Positions 42,765-50,832 of a stretch of DNA of 64,000 bases are shown one piece after another. This DNA comes from GCA-003244245 sp049673305 (lineage in GTDB: Bacteria > Actinomycetota > Actinomycetes > Mycobacteriales > Pseudonocardiaceae): contig JBATXM010000260.1 of the NCBI GenBank assembly GCA_049673305.1, positions 1 through 64,000 on the forward strand, read 5' to 3'. Position 1 is the stretch's first letter; every line of letters begins with the position of its first letter. A program made the position numbers and the translations under genes. The notes under the pieces were generated by a model. It was not told the origin of the DNA. It was given only the letters and a program-made list of their open reading frames with translations, and made no database searches.

Positions 42765-43136
42765 GACGGTATTCCTTATAAGATGTGGATATGGCCCCCA
42801 GGTGGTGGATGGCACGCGACGTCGTCGGTGGTGGTCCATCGGATATCCAGTGTGGGCGGAGCACCAGGTCGGTGTCGTCGGGACGCCCCTGAAAATTGGT
42901 GACCGCCAGCGAGGTGTTAGCGCTAGCGTTGTCAGGGTTTCCCGGAAAAAGGTTTCCACGGCGGGAGTGGGTACTTACTCACAGGATGAGCTGCTGGCCT
43001 GCCGCAGCGACGGCGGCTGGCAGGGCGGCGCGAAAAGCCACACGCAGAAGCAGCACGAACGGCCAGCAGGGCGGCGCGAACGGCCACGCGCAGAAGGGGA
43101 GGCGGGCTCAGCCCGCCTCCCCGGAATCTCGGGCGA
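42765..43136. repeat. Intergenic region with a 30-bp imperfect direct repeat
   Basis: No credible gene lies between the MFS start and rpsT. The region contains two copies of a 30-bp element, 43021-43050 and 43067-43096, both starting CAGGGCGGCGCGAA and ending CGCAGAAG, about 26 of 30 identical. The second runs directly into the rpsT terminator hairpin. The upstream part (42765-43000) presumably carries the MFS promoter. Confidence 0.55.
43096..43122 (-). terminator. Strong hairpin terminator after rpsT
   Basis: GGGGAGGCGGGC (43096-43107) and GCCCGCCTCCCC (43111-43122) form a perfect 12-bp GC stem with a 3-nt loop, 15 nt downstream of the rpsT stop on the reverse strand. It is followed by CTTCTG, a weak T-tail, as usual in actinobacteria. 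Confidence 0.8.
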
Positions 43137-43397
43137 TTAGAGCTGGCTGACCCGGGTAGCCATCGCCGATTTGCGGTTCGCCGCCTGGTTGCGGTGGATG
43201 ACGCCCTTGCTCACGGCCTTGTCCAGCGCTCGGCTGGCAGTCTGCAGCTCGCTCAGCGCCCGGTCCTTCTCGCCACCGGCTGCCGCCTCGCGAAACCGGC
43301 GCACCGCAGTCTTCAGCGACGACTTGATGGACTTGTTGCGCAGGCGCGCCTTCTCGTTGGTGCGGATGCGCTTGAGCTGCGACTTGATGTTGGCCAC
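43137..43397 (-). CDS. rpsT: 30S ribosomal protein S20
   Basis: 86 residues from GTG 43397 (VANIKSQLKRIRTNEKARLR), preceded by GAAGG at an 8-nt spacing; the longer open frame upstream is spurious. Lys/Arg-rich helical S20 motifs include NKSIKSSLKTAVRRFREA and ALDKAVSKGVIHRNQAANRKSAMA. It binds 16S rRNA early in 30S assembly. The rpsT-lepA neighbourhood, divergent, is conserved. Confidence 0.97.
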   Translation of the reverse strand: MANIKSQLKRIRTNEKARLRNKSIKSSLKTAVRRFREAAAGGEKDRALSELQTASRALDKAVSKGVIHRNQAANRKSAMATRVSQL

Positions 43398-43509
43398 GCG
43401 GTTACCTTCGATCTCGCATTCTGGAGGGAGTGCCGTCGCGCGGCACGGTGGACGATCGTAACAGCCGCATGCCTCCAGGGATGAAAGCCGGTACCGGGTG
43501 CCCGGGTAG

Positions 43510-43698
43510 TCAGTAAACGCGGTAGGGCAGGAACTTCCCGTCCAGTACCACCCGCACCCGGTCGCCGGCAGGGTGCTCACGGCGTTCGAAGGACAACTCC
43601 CGGTGGGCGTCACGCAGCACGAGAACGAACAACCCCGGAGAGCGGCCCGGAGCGCCTTTCATGCCGCGTGCGACCATGACGTGATCCCCTGCTGCCAC
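43510..43698 (-). CDS. Small hypothetical protein upstream of lepA
   Basis: 62 residues from GTG 43698, or 55 from the ATG at 43677. The sequence MVARGMKGAPGRSPGLFVLVLRD then REHPAGDRVRVVLDGKFLPYRVY alternates beta-strand-like segments and looks like a compact domain. No family recognised. It is divergent from lepA (14-bp gap) and lies 112 nt upstream of rpsT in the same direction. The short divergent gap leaves little space for two promoters, so the gene is not certain. Confidence 0.45.
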   Translation of the reverse strand: MAAGDHVMVARGMKGAPGRSPGLFVLVLRDAHRELSFERREHPAGDRVRVVLDGKFLPYRVY

Positions 43699-43712
43699 CT
43701 GAGGACTGCTGA

Positions 43713-45560
43713 GTGACCAGTTTCGCCGACAAGACGTTCACCCCTCCCGAGCTGATCCGCAACTTCTGCGTCATCGCGCACATTGATCACGGCAAGTCCA
43801 CCTTGGCTGACCGCATGCTGCAGCTCACCGGCGTGCTCGACGCGCGGCACTACCGTGCGCAGTACCTCGACCGGATGGACATCGAGCGCGAGCGAGGCAT
43901 CACCATCAAGGCGCAGAACGTCCGGCTGCCCTGGCGGGTCGAGGGCGTGGACCACGTGCTGCACCTGATTGACACCCCCGGTCACGTGGACTTCACCTAC
44001 GAGGTGTCCCGCGCGCTGGAAGCGTGTGAGGGTGCGGTGCTGCTGGTGGACGCCGCGCAGGGCATCGAAGCGCAGACGCTGGCGAACCTGTATCTGGCGC
44101 TGGAGAAAGATCTTCGAGTCATCCCGGTGCTCAACAAGATTGACCTGCCGGCGGCCGAGCCGGATCGCTATGCCGCCGAGCTGGCGCACATCCTCGGTTG
44201 CCAGCCCGACGACGTGCTGCGGGTCAGCGCGAAGACCGGCCAGGGCGTGCGGGAGTTGCTCGACGTGGTCGTCGCGCAGGTCCCGGCCCCGGTGGGGGAC
44301 AGCACGGCGCCGACCCGTGCGATGATCTTCGATTCGGTCTACGACTCCTACCGGGGGGTGGTCACCTACATCCGGGTGGTGGACGGGCGGATCGTCCCTC
44401 GGGACCGGATCCGGATGATGTCCACCAACGCCACCCACGAGCTGCTCGAGGTGGGCATCATCTCGCCCGATCAGAAGCCGTGTGACGGCTTGGGCGTCGG
44501 CGAGGTCGGTTACCTCATGACCGGGGTGAAGGACGTCCGGCAGTCCCGGGTCGGGGACACCGTGACCAGCGAGCGGGGTGGCGCCACCGTTGCGCTGTCC
44601 GGCTACCGCACTCCCACGCCGATGGTGTTCGCCGGCCTGTACCCGATGGACGGCTCGGACTACCCGGAACTGCGCGACGCGCTGGACAAGCTGCGGCTCA
44701 ACGATGCCGCGCTGAGTTACCAGCCGGAGACCTCCGCCGCGCTGGGGTTCGGTTTCCGTTGCGGGTTCCTTGGCCTGCTGCACCTGGAGATCACTCGGGA
44801 CCGGATGGACCGTGAGTTCGGCCTCGATCTCATCTCCACCGCGCCCAATGTGGTCTACCGGGTGGCCCGCGACGACGGTACCGAGCAGATCGTCACCAAT
44901 CCTGCGGACTGGCCCGACGGCAAGGTCGCGCAGGTGTACGAACCGGTGGTCCGCTGCACCGTCATCGCCCCATCGGAGTTCGTCGGCACGATCATGGAGC
45001 TCTGCCAGGGCCGCCGAGGCACCCTGCTGGGGATGGACTACTTGTCGGCCTCACGGGTGGAGTTGCGCTACACCCTGCCGATGGCCGAGATCGTGTTCGA
45101 CTTCTTCGACGCGTTGAAGTCCCGCACCCGCGGCTACGCCTCGATGGATTATGAGGAGGCCGGCGAGCAGATCGCTGACCTGGTCAAGGTGGACATCCTG
45201 CTGCAGGGCGAGCCGGTGGACGCGTTCTCCGCGATCGTGCATCGCGAGGCCGCCTACGGCTATGGCACCACGATGGTGACCAAGCTGCGCGAGCTCATCC
45301 CGCGCCAGCAGTTCGAGGTGCCGATCCAGGCCGCGATCGGCTCCCGGATCATCGCCCGGGAGACCATCCGCGCCATCCGCAAGGACGTGCTGGCCAAGTG
45401 CTACGGCGGGGACATCACCCGCAAGCGCAAGCTGCTGGAGAAGCAAAAAGAGGGCAAGAAGCGGATGAAGACCATCGGGCGGGTCGAGGTGCCGCAAGAG
45501 GCCTTCGTCGCCGCGTTGTCCACCACCGACCCGGGGAAGGTCGGCAAGAAGGGACCATGA
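43713..45560 (+). CDS. lepA: Elongation factor 4 (LepA)
   Basis: 615 residues from GTG 43713. The GTPase domain has AHIDHGKST (22-30, P-loop), RERGITIK, DTPGHVDF and NKIDLPAAEP. Domains II and III follow, with the EF4-specific C-terminal domain (GGDITRKRKLLEKQKEGKKRM) near the end. It binds ribosomes and back-translocates or remodels stalled complexes. A large imperfect inverted repeat begins at its stop codon. Confidence 0.97.
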   Translation: MTSFADKTFTPPELIRNFCVIAHIDHGKSTLADRMLQLTGVLDARHYRAQYLDRMDIERERGITIKAQNVRLPWRVEGVDHVLHLIDTPGHVDFTYEVSRALEACEGAVLLVDAAQGIEAQTLANLYLALEKDLRVIPVLNKIDLPAAEPDRYAAELAHILGCQPDDVLRVSAKTGQGVRELLDVVVAQVPAPVGDSTAPTRAMIFDSVYDSYRGVVTYIRVVDGRIVPRDRIRMMSTNATHELLEVGIISPDQKPCDGLGVGEVGYLMTGVKDVRQSRVGDTVTSERGGATVALSGYRTPTPMVFAGLYPMDGSDYPELRDALDKLRLNDAALSYQPETSAALGFGFRCGFLGLLHLEITRDRMDREFGLDLISTAPNVVYRVARDDGTEQIVTNPADWPDGKVAQVYEPVVRCTVIAPSEFVGTIMELCQGRRGTLLGMDYLSASRVELRYTLPMAEIVFDFFDALKSRTRGYASMDYEEAGEQIADLVKVDILLQGEPVDAFSAIVHREAAYGYGTTMVTKLRELIPRQQFEVPIQAAIGSRIIARETIRAIRKDVLAKCYGGDITRKRKLLEKQKEGKKRMKTIGRVEVPQEAFVAALSTTDPGKVGKKGP

Positions 45561-45619
45561 TCACGGGTTGGGTGCGCAAAACGACACAATGTGCCGCTTG
45601 AGACACCCAAACCGCGATC
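45559..45619. repeat. Large imperfect inverted repeat after lepA
   Basis: GATCACGGGTTGGGTG (45559-45574) pairs with CACCCAAACCGCGATC (45604-45619) with two mismatches. Within the 29-nt loop GCGCA and TGTGC can pair further. It starts at the lepA stop. It could terminate lepA transcripts or be a REP-like element. No T-tract follows. Confidence 0.55.
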
Positions 45620-45675
45620 ACGGAACTATCGGGGGCCCGTGCCAGGCTTGGCAGGATTTGGAGAGGAGGGGGACC

Positions 45676-46260
45676 ATGACAGCTATGAGTGTTGACCCGG
45701 GTTTCGCCGGGGTCGCCGCAGGTCGCCCGTTCACGGTGCACGACCTGGAGGCAATGCCCGATGACGGCCATCGCTACGAACTCATCGACGGGGTGCTCAT
45801 CGTGACCCCGGCTCCCGGCTGGTTTCATCAGGAGAGCAGTGCTGAGCTGTTTGTGCAGCTCCGGCTTGCCTGCCCACGTGAGTTCCGGGTGCTGTCGGCG
45901 CCGTTCGGCGTTCGCACCTCGGTGCGCAACGAGCTCCAGCCCGACATCCTGGTGGCCCGCTACGTCGACCTCACGCCGAAGAACCTGCCAGTCGCCCCGG
46001 TACTGGCGGTGGAAGTGCTGTCCGCCAGCACCGCCCTCAACGACCTGAACAACAAGAAGGCCGCCTACCAGCGGATGGGAACCGCGTCGTACTGGGTGGT
46101 CGATCCGGAGGAGCCGGGCCGGCTGACGGTCTTCGAGCTCGACGCGAGAGGTCGCTATGCGGAAGTGGCGAGTGTCTGCGGGGACGAGAAGTTCACCACC
46201 GAACGGCCGTTCCCGATCACCATCGTGCCTGCTCGGCTCCTTGATGGTCTGCGTCAGTAG
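45676..46260 (+). CDS. Uma2 family endonuclease-like protein (DUF820)
   Basis: 194 residues from ATG 45676, set by GAGGAGGGGG upstream. The Uma2/DUF820 pattern is complete: FTVHDLEAMPDDGHRYELIDGVLIV, then LQPDILVARYVD, VLAVEVLSASTALNDLNNKKAAYQRMG, and YWVVDPEEPGRLTVFEL. The PD-(D/E)xK-like residues are D in QPDI, E in AVEVLS and the K of NKKAAY. Family members are abundant in cyanobacteria and actinobacteria, and their biological role is not established. It converges on the dehydrogenase gene with 2 nt between stops. Confidence 0.87.
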   Translation: MTAMSVDPGFAGVAAGRPFTVHDLEAMPDDGHRYELIDGVLIVTPAPGWFHQESSAELFVQLRLACPREFRVLSAPFGVRTSVRNELQPDILVARYVDLTPKNLPVAPVLAVEVLSASTALNDLNNKKAAYQRMGTASYWVVDPEEPGRLTVFELDARGRYAEVASVCGDEKFTTERPFPITIVPARLLDGLRQ

Positions 46261-46262
46261 TG

Positions 46263-47231
46263 TCACCTGCGGGTGAAGACGATCTTCCCAGCGGTGTCAC
46301 CGTCGAGCATCGCCGTGAAACCCCGCTCGGCCTGCGGCATCGGCAGCTCGGCGCCGATGTGCGGGCGCACGCCGGTGATGTCCAGAAAGGACAACAGGTC
46401 ACGCAGTTCAGCGCGGGTACCCATGGTGGAGCCGACCATCCGCAACTGCAGGAAGAAGAGCCGCTGCAGTTCGGCGCGCTCGGCGTCGCCACTGGTGGCA
46501 CCGCTGCAGATGATGATGCCCCCCGGCTTGAGTGACTTTGCCGAATGTGACCAGGTGGCCTTGCCGACCGTCTCGAACACCGCATCCACCCGCTCGGGCA
46601 GCCGCGCGCCGGGCTCGAACGCGTCCTGGGCGCCCAGCGTGCGGGCCAGCTCGCGTTTGCCCTCGGTGCGCCCGGTCACCCAGACTCGCATCCCGGCGGC
46701 CCGGCCAAGCTGCACCAACGCGGTGGACACCCCACCAGAGGCGCCCTGCACCAGCATGCTCTGCCCGGCCCGCAGCCCGGATTTGACGAACAGCATCCGG
46801 TAGGCGGTGAGCCAGGCGGTGCCCATGCAGGCCGCCTCCGGAAAGGTCAGCGACGGCGGCTTGGGCACCACATTGCGCGCTGGCACCACGACGGTGTCGG
46901 CGAAGGTACCCGGCAGCGTCTCGGTGAGCAGCGTGCGGCCCGGATCCAAGGTCTCCTCGCCAATCCAGCCCGGGCTGGTCAGCACCGGATAGATCACCAC
47001 CTCGGAGCCGTCGGCCAGCACGCCCGCGCCGTCACATCCCAGGATCATCGGGAACCGCTCCCAGGTAATGCCCACCCCACGCAGCGTCCACAGATCGTGC
47101 ATGTTCAAACTGGCCGCGACAACGGTGACCGCCACGGTGCCCTCGGGCACTTCTGGGTCAGGGCGCTCTCCGATACACAGCGCGGCTAGCGGGTCTTGGG
47201 GATTCGGCTCGGAGGCGTAGACGGCGAACAT
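46263..47231 (-). CDS. Zinc-type alcohol dehydrogenase / quinone oxidoreductase family protein (MDR)
   Basis: 322 residues from ATG 47231 (MFAVYASEPNPQDPLAALCIGE); 47255 is an alternative. The GroES-like half has SLNMHDLWTLRGVG and ILGCDGAGVLADGSEV; the Rossmann half has MLVQGASGGVSTALVQLGRAAG (NADPH loop). Catalytic zinc Cys residues are not evident, so it is more likely a quinone or enoyl reductase than a zinc alcohol dehydrogenase. It is divergent from a small membrane protein gene. Confidence 0.88.
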   Translation of the reverse strand: MFAVYASEPNPQDPLAALCIGERPDPEVPEGTVAVTVVAASLNMHDLWTLRGVGITWERFPMILGCDGAGVLADGSEVVIYPVLTSPGWIGEETLDPGRTLLTETLPGTFADTVVVPARNVVPKPPSLTFPEAACMGTAWLTAYRMLFVKSGLRAGQSMLVQGASGGVSTALVQLGRAAGMRVWVTGRTEGKRELARTLGAQDAFEPGARLPERVDAVFETVGKATWSHSAKSLKPGGIIICSGATSGDAERAELQRLFFLQLRMVGSTMGTRAELRDLLSFLDITGVRPHIGAELPMPQAERGFTAMLDGDTAGKIVFTRR

Positions 47232-47289
47232 GTCGCCTAACCTAGTGCTGGCCACTGGTCGGCATTTCCGGACGAGCTATCCTGCCGTT

Positions 47290-47511
47290 GTGCTGTGGGC
47301 GGGGTGGGACGCGGTGAGCCGCTGGTGGGATGGGGTGGAACTGTGGCTCACCCAGCTCGGGCTCGCGCTGCAGGTGGGCCTGCTCATGGTGGTGTTGCTG
47401 CCGGTCTGCTGGTGGACCACCCGGGCACTGGACCAGGTAACCTGCCTGGTCTTCGAACGGTTCGGCCACCGCTACGCCGGGGACACGGAGAATGCGCGGG
47501 AGCCCCGGTGA
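47290..47511 (+). CDS. Small membrane protein upstream of the RNase gene
   Basis: 73 residues from GTG 47290 (VLWAGWDAVSRWWDGVELWL); earlier in-frame starts would run into the divergent dehydrogenase gene. One membrane helix (LGLALQVGLLMVVLLPVCWW) is followed by a polar tail with FERFGHRYAGDTENAREP. No family recognised. It overlaps the RNase gene by 4 nt (GTGA), so it is translationally coupled to the RNase-barstar pair and may assist export or act with it. Confidence 0.65.
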   Translation: MLWAGWDAVSRWWDGVELWLTQLGLALQVGLLMVVLLPVCWWTTRALDQVTCLVFERFGHRYAGDTENAREPR

Positions 47512-47927
47512 ACTCCCGCCGTCGGGTCAGCGCCGCGCTGATTGGCCTGCTCGTGCTGGTGGCCGGCGGCGCCTTGGGGCGCCACGCGCTCTCCGCCGCA
47601 CCCGTCGGTGACCGGCCCTCGGTGGTGGTCGCCTCGGCGGCTGGCCTGCCGGTCCGAGCCTTGTCTCAGCTACCGCCGCAGACCGCGCAGGTGTGGCAGC
47701 TGATCCAGCACGGCGGCCCGTTCCCATACCGGCAGGACGGGGTGGTGTTCGGCAACCGAGAGGGACGCTTGCCGCCACGGCAGTCCGGCTTCTACCGGGA
47801 GTACACCGTCCCAACCCCAGGAGAGCCCGACCGAGGCTCCTGCCGCCTGGTCACCGGCGGTGCCACCGAGCTGTACTACACCGGCAACCACTACGTGTCC
47901 TTCGTCGCGGTCGATCCGAATCGGTAA
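47508..47927 (+). CDS. Secreted guanyl-specific ribonuclease (RNase Sa/barnase type)
   Basis: 139 residues from GTG 47508. An N-terminal RRR plus hydrophobic helix is a signal peptide or anchor. The C-terminal ribonuclease domain has the microbial RNase N1/T1 layout: E98 in FYREYTVPTPG, R109 and R113 in DRGSCRLVTGG, H128 in YYTGNHYVSF, matching the Glu/Arg/His catalytic set of RNase Sa. It cleaves RNA after G. It is followed 4 nt later by a barstar-type inhibitor gene, which protects the producer cytosol. Confidence 0.9.
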   Translation: MNSRRRVSAALIGLLVLVAGGALGRHALSAAPVGDRPSVVVASAAGLPVRALSQLPPQTAQVWQLIQHGGPFPYRQDGVVFGNREGRLPPRQSGFYREYTVPTPGEPDRGSCRLVTGGATELYYTGNHYVSFVAVDPNR

Positions 47928-47931
47928 GGCC

Positions 47932-48276
47932 GTGCTGCGTTATGTTCCCGATGCCGCCCGGGCACTCGCCGAAGCTCATGACCGGGGCGCGCTGGTTCAC
48001 TGGGTAGGCCCGGTGACCAGCAAGGCTGAGGCGCTGGACGCGATCGGCGTCGCCCTGAGTTTCCCAGCCTGGTACGGCCACAACCTCGACGCGCTGCACG
48101 ACTGCCTGATTGACCTGTCCTGGCAAGGCGCTGGTGAGCACGTGCTGGTCTGGGCAGGCCACCGCCAGCTTCAGGCCGCCGACCCTGTGGGGTACCGCGC
48201 CGTGCTCGCGGTGCTTGACGACGTGGCCGAGGCCAGCTCGGAACGCCCCCTGTCGGTGCTGCTCGCGGAGGAGTGA
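47932..48276 (+). CDS. Barstar-family RNase inhibitor
   Basis: 114 residues from GTG 47932. The barstar signature FPAWYGHNLDALHDCLIDLSW (its first 20 residues) lies mid-protein, preceded by VTSKAEALDAIGVALS; the acidic face (D, E residues) in this segment would occupy the RNase active site. The C-terminal strand RPLSVLLAEE is typical. It is directly downstream of the secreted RNase gene, forming a toxin-immunity pair. The upstream open frame is not part of the family. Confidence 0.9.
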   Translation: MLRYVPDAARALAEAHDRGALVHWVGPVTSKAEALDAIGVALSFPAWYGHNLDALHDCLIDLSWQGAGEHVLVWAGHRQLQAADPVGYRAVLAVLDDVAEASSERPLSVLLAEE

Positions 48277-49032
48277 TCAACTGGCGGGAACCCAGGACGG
48301 CAGGCGCTTCTCGGCGAAGGCGCGGATCCCTTCCTGACCCTCCGCTGAGGCGAAGCGCGCCGCAGACAACTCCAGCATCGCCGCGAAGTCGTGCGCCATC
48401 GTGGGTCCTGGACCGTGGCGCACCAGCTGCTTGGTCAGCGCCAGCGCCTGCGGTCCACCCTTGGCGAGCATTGCGGTGTAGCGGTTCACCTCGGCGTCAA
48501 GCTGGTCGGTTGGGACCGCGCTGTTCAGCAGGCCGATGGCGGTCGCTCTGGGGGCGTCGAAGGTCTCCCCGGTGAGGAACAGCTCGTGCGCCGCCCGGGG
48601 CGCCAACCGGGCCAGCACGGTCACCGAGATCACCGCAGGTACCACACCGAGGCGTACCTCGGTGAACGCGAACGTGGTGTGTTGTGCCGCGACGGCGATA
48701 TCGGCGGCCGCGAGCAGGCCGATCCCGCCAGCGCGAGCGTGCCCAGCCAGCTTGGCGACCACCGGTTTCGGATGCGTCCAGATCCGGTCCAGGATGTGGG
48801 GCAACTCGATGACCGCCTCTGCCGGCTCGGTGAGATCCATTCCGGCGCAGAACACCGGCCCGGTGTGGTCGAGCACCACCACCCGCACCGAGTCGTCGTG
48901 GGCGGTGCGCTCCAAGGCCTCCAACAGCTGAGCACGCAGCGGTGTGGATAGCGCATTGCGGTTGGCGGGGGAGTCCAGCGTGATGGTGGCGCTCCCGGAC
49001 TGCACGCTCAGGTGCACCAGCTCAGCGTTCAT
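48277..49032 (-). CDS. Enoyl-CoA hydratase/isomerase family protein
   Basis: 251 residues, crotonase fold. NRNALSTPLRAQLLEALER, then the oxyanion-hole segments VFCAGMDLTEPAEA and GHARAGGIGLLAAADIAVAAQHTTFAFTEVRLGVVPA. The Glu of the FTEVRLGVVPA stretch is in the usual region, while the second catalytic Glu is less obvious, so the reaction (hydratase, isomerase or other) is not certain. It converges on the barstar gene with no gap. It may act in fatty acid or branched-chain amino acid breakdown. Confidence 0.88.
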   Translation of the reverse strand: MNAELVHLSVQSGSATITLDSPANRNALSTPLRAQLLEALERTAHDDSVRVVVLDHTGPVFCAGMDLTEPAEAVIELPHILDRIWTHPKPVVAKLAGHARAGGIGLLAAADIAVAAQHTTFAFTEVRLGVVPAVISVTVLARLAPRAAHELFLTGETFDAPRATAIGLLNSAVPTDQLDAEVNRYTAMLAKGGPQALALTKQLVRHGPGPTMAHDFAAMLELSAARFASAEGQEGIRAFAEKRLPSWVPAS

Positions 49033-49110
49033 GGTGCCGACCGTAGCCCTGCTGGAAACCAGTTTGCCCGCCCGAGAGGGGGCCTCCCGGGCGGGATAGG
49101 AAACAGCTCC

Positions 49111-49353
49111 TCAGGTGACAGCTGGCCCAGCTTTTTCACTGCCGGACATCTTCTTCAGGAATTCGTGGCAACGTTTCGCGCGTTGGGAATCGTCCTCCAT
49201 CACCTCTCGGAAGAAGGCCGCAATATCGTCGAGACCTGCGTTCTCCGCATCACGCACATACTGGCCGTAGTCATGACCTGCCTTCAACGAATGGTACTGA
49301 ACCGACACCAAATCGTACGTCACATCATCGAACCCGGTTTCTCCGGTAGCCAT
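49111..49353 (-). CDS. Small all-helical hypothetical protein
   Basis: 80 residues from ATG 49353 with a strong AAAGGAG site. MATGETGFDDVTYDLVSVQYHSLKAGHDYGQYVRDAENAG then LDDIAAFFREVMEDDSQRAKRCHEFLKKMSG predicts two or three amphipathic helices. The spacing of H, E and D residues recalls ferritin-like helical proteins, but no complete metal site is seen in one chain. No characterised family recognised. It is monocistronic. Confidence 0.72.
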   Translation of the reverse strand: MATGETGFDDVTYDLVSVQYHSLKAGHDYGQYVRDAENAGLDDIAAFFREVMEDDSQRAKRCHEFLKKMSGSEKAGPAVT

Positions 49354-49666
49354 CGCCTTCTCCTTTGAGTCTGTACCGTACCGAAGGGCTGCATCACCGC
49401 AGAGCGGTGTGTGACAGTGGAGTACCCGAACTACCTCAATGCATGCAGCCCCTGGCCACGCTCTCGCTCAAGCAGCTCCCTTCCACGTCATCGCTGTGCC
49501 CTGGCAGGCGCCGCAGCGACGCAGTGGCCGCTACCGCAGCGCTCGGTCCCGCCCACCGGCACTGCTCTGGGGGTCGCTCACCGTGCCTTCCCACGGCTTG
49601 TCCGTGGTCTCCAACCACCGTAAAACGTGAAACCATAGGTGACACGGTGGCGACGCAGGAGGTGTC
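49354..49666. other. Intergenic region with no recognised gene
   Basis: This 313-bp interval lies between the divergent small helical gene and the gene at 49667. Short overlapping open frames exist on both strands, but none has a good start and ribosome site or a protein-like composition. It should contain the promoters for both neighbours. Confidence 0.5.
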
Positions 49667-49861
49667 ATGGGCGACGACTCTTTCGATGAGTTCCGGCAAA
49701 CTTCACCGGGATGGGCTCTCGAGCAAGAGCTGGAGGTAGCGGCAGAGGTCTACGGACCCGAGCCCAAGGGGCTTCACACGCCTGCATCCGAGTTGAGCGA
49801 CGAAGAGCTCCTCGAGCGATACAGGTCACTTCTCGGCTTCGACCTGAAGTGGGAGACGTAA
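49667..49861 (+). CDS. Small acidic hypothetical protein
   Basis: 64 residues with an excellent AGGAGG site four bases upstream. The sequence MGDDSFDEFRQTSPGWALEQELEVAAEVYG then LSDEELLERYRSLLGFDLKWET is acidic and helical. No family recognised. It precedes the Rieske protein gene by 76 nt on the same strand. Good start signals and coding-like composition support a real gene. Confidence 0.65.
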   Translation: MGDDSFDEFRQTSPGWALEQELEVAAEVYGPEPKGLHTPASELSDEELLERYRSLLGFDLKWET

Positions 49862-49937
49862 CTCATAGTGATCGAGACTCGCCAACTCGGGTCCGGGCCG
49901 GAGTGTGATCTCGACAGGACGTGCATATCCTGCGGGC

Positions 49938-50825
49938 ATGAGACCTTTTGATGACATCGTCCGGTTGGAACGGGCCGTGGCGTTGGACCGGCCGGCGGCT
50001 GCGGTACGCGGCGTTGTACAGCGGTTGCTGCGCAACCGGGCGCTGAAGGACGCGCTGCACGGAGTGTGGTTGGGGCATCCGTTGCACCCTGCCCTGGCGC
50101 AACTCGCGCTCGGCTCGTTCATGTCCGCCTCGCTGATCGACGCGGCTGGCGGCCGGGGTCGGGAGTCCTCCGGCCTGATCGCGGTCGGGTTGGCCAGCAC
50201 CGTGCCGACGGTCGCTGCGGGGTGGGCGGATTGGTCCGACAGTCACGAGGAGCAGCAACGGGTCGGGCTCGTGCACGCTGCGCTGAACGCGACGGCGGTG
50301 GCCTGCTTCGCCGCCGCGCTGCTACGCCGCCGCGGTGACCGTGGCACCGGGCGGTTGCTGTCGTTGCTAGGAGGCACGTTGAGCGCGACGGCGGCGGTGC
50401 TGGGCGGCCACCTGAGTTACCGGCAGGCCAGCGGCGCTAATCACGGCGAGGAGGTGCAGCACATCGGCCCGGCAGACTGGCAGCCGCTGGGCCCGCTCGA
50501 GGAATTTCCCGTGGGCCGGCCGGTATGCAGGTTCGCCGGAGACGTCCCCGTGTTCGTGTTACGCCGCAGTGGCGTCGTCTCTGAGATCACAGTGCTTTCC
50601 AACCGCTGCCCGCACCTGTCCGCGCCCCTACACGAAGGTGAGCTCTCCGAGCTCGACGGAGAAGTGTGCATCACCTGCCCCTGGCACGCGAGCGTGTTCC
50701 GACTCCGCGACGGCGCAGTCGTGCACGGTCCGGCGACGGCGCCGGTGCCCGGTTTCGAGTCCCGTGTCGATGGCGGCGTGCTCCAGGTCCGAGTGCAGAC
50801 CCTGCCAGGCGTTTCGGCAAGCTGA
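49938..50825 (+). CDS. Rieske [2Fe-2S] protein with N-terminal DUF2231 membrane domain
   Basis: 295 residues from ATG 49938. Residues 1-175 are DUF2231-like: LHGVWLGHPLHPALAQLALGSFMSA, then hydrophobic helices. Residues 190-295 are a Rieske domain with ligands C224-x-H226 (CPHLS) and C247-x2-H250 (CPWHASVF). The protein is a membrane-linked electron carrier. DUF2231-Rieske fusions are common in actinobacteria, but their redox partner is not known. No oxygenase subunit is nearby. It converges on a frameshifted regulator gene. Confidence 0.88.
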   Translation: MRPFDDIVRLERAVALDRPAAAVRGVVQRLLRNRALKDALHGVWLGHPLHPALAQLALGSFMSASLIDAAGGRGRESSGLIAVGLASTVPTVAAGWADWSDSHEEQQRVGLVHAALNATAVACFAAALLRRRGDRGTGRLLSLLGGTLSATAAVLGGHLSYRQASGANHGEEVQHIGPADWQPLGPLEEFPVGRPVCRFAGDVPVFVLRRSGVVSEITVLSNRCPHLSAPLHEGELSELDGEVCITCPWHASVFRLRDGAVVHGPATAPVPGFESRVDGGVLQVRVQTLPGVSAS

Positions 50826-50832
50826 CGCACTG

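Noticed and set aside
43659..44783. 374-residue reverse open frame opposite lepA
   Set aside because: Antisense shadow of the conserved LepA GTPase domain; long reverse frames are expected at this GC content.
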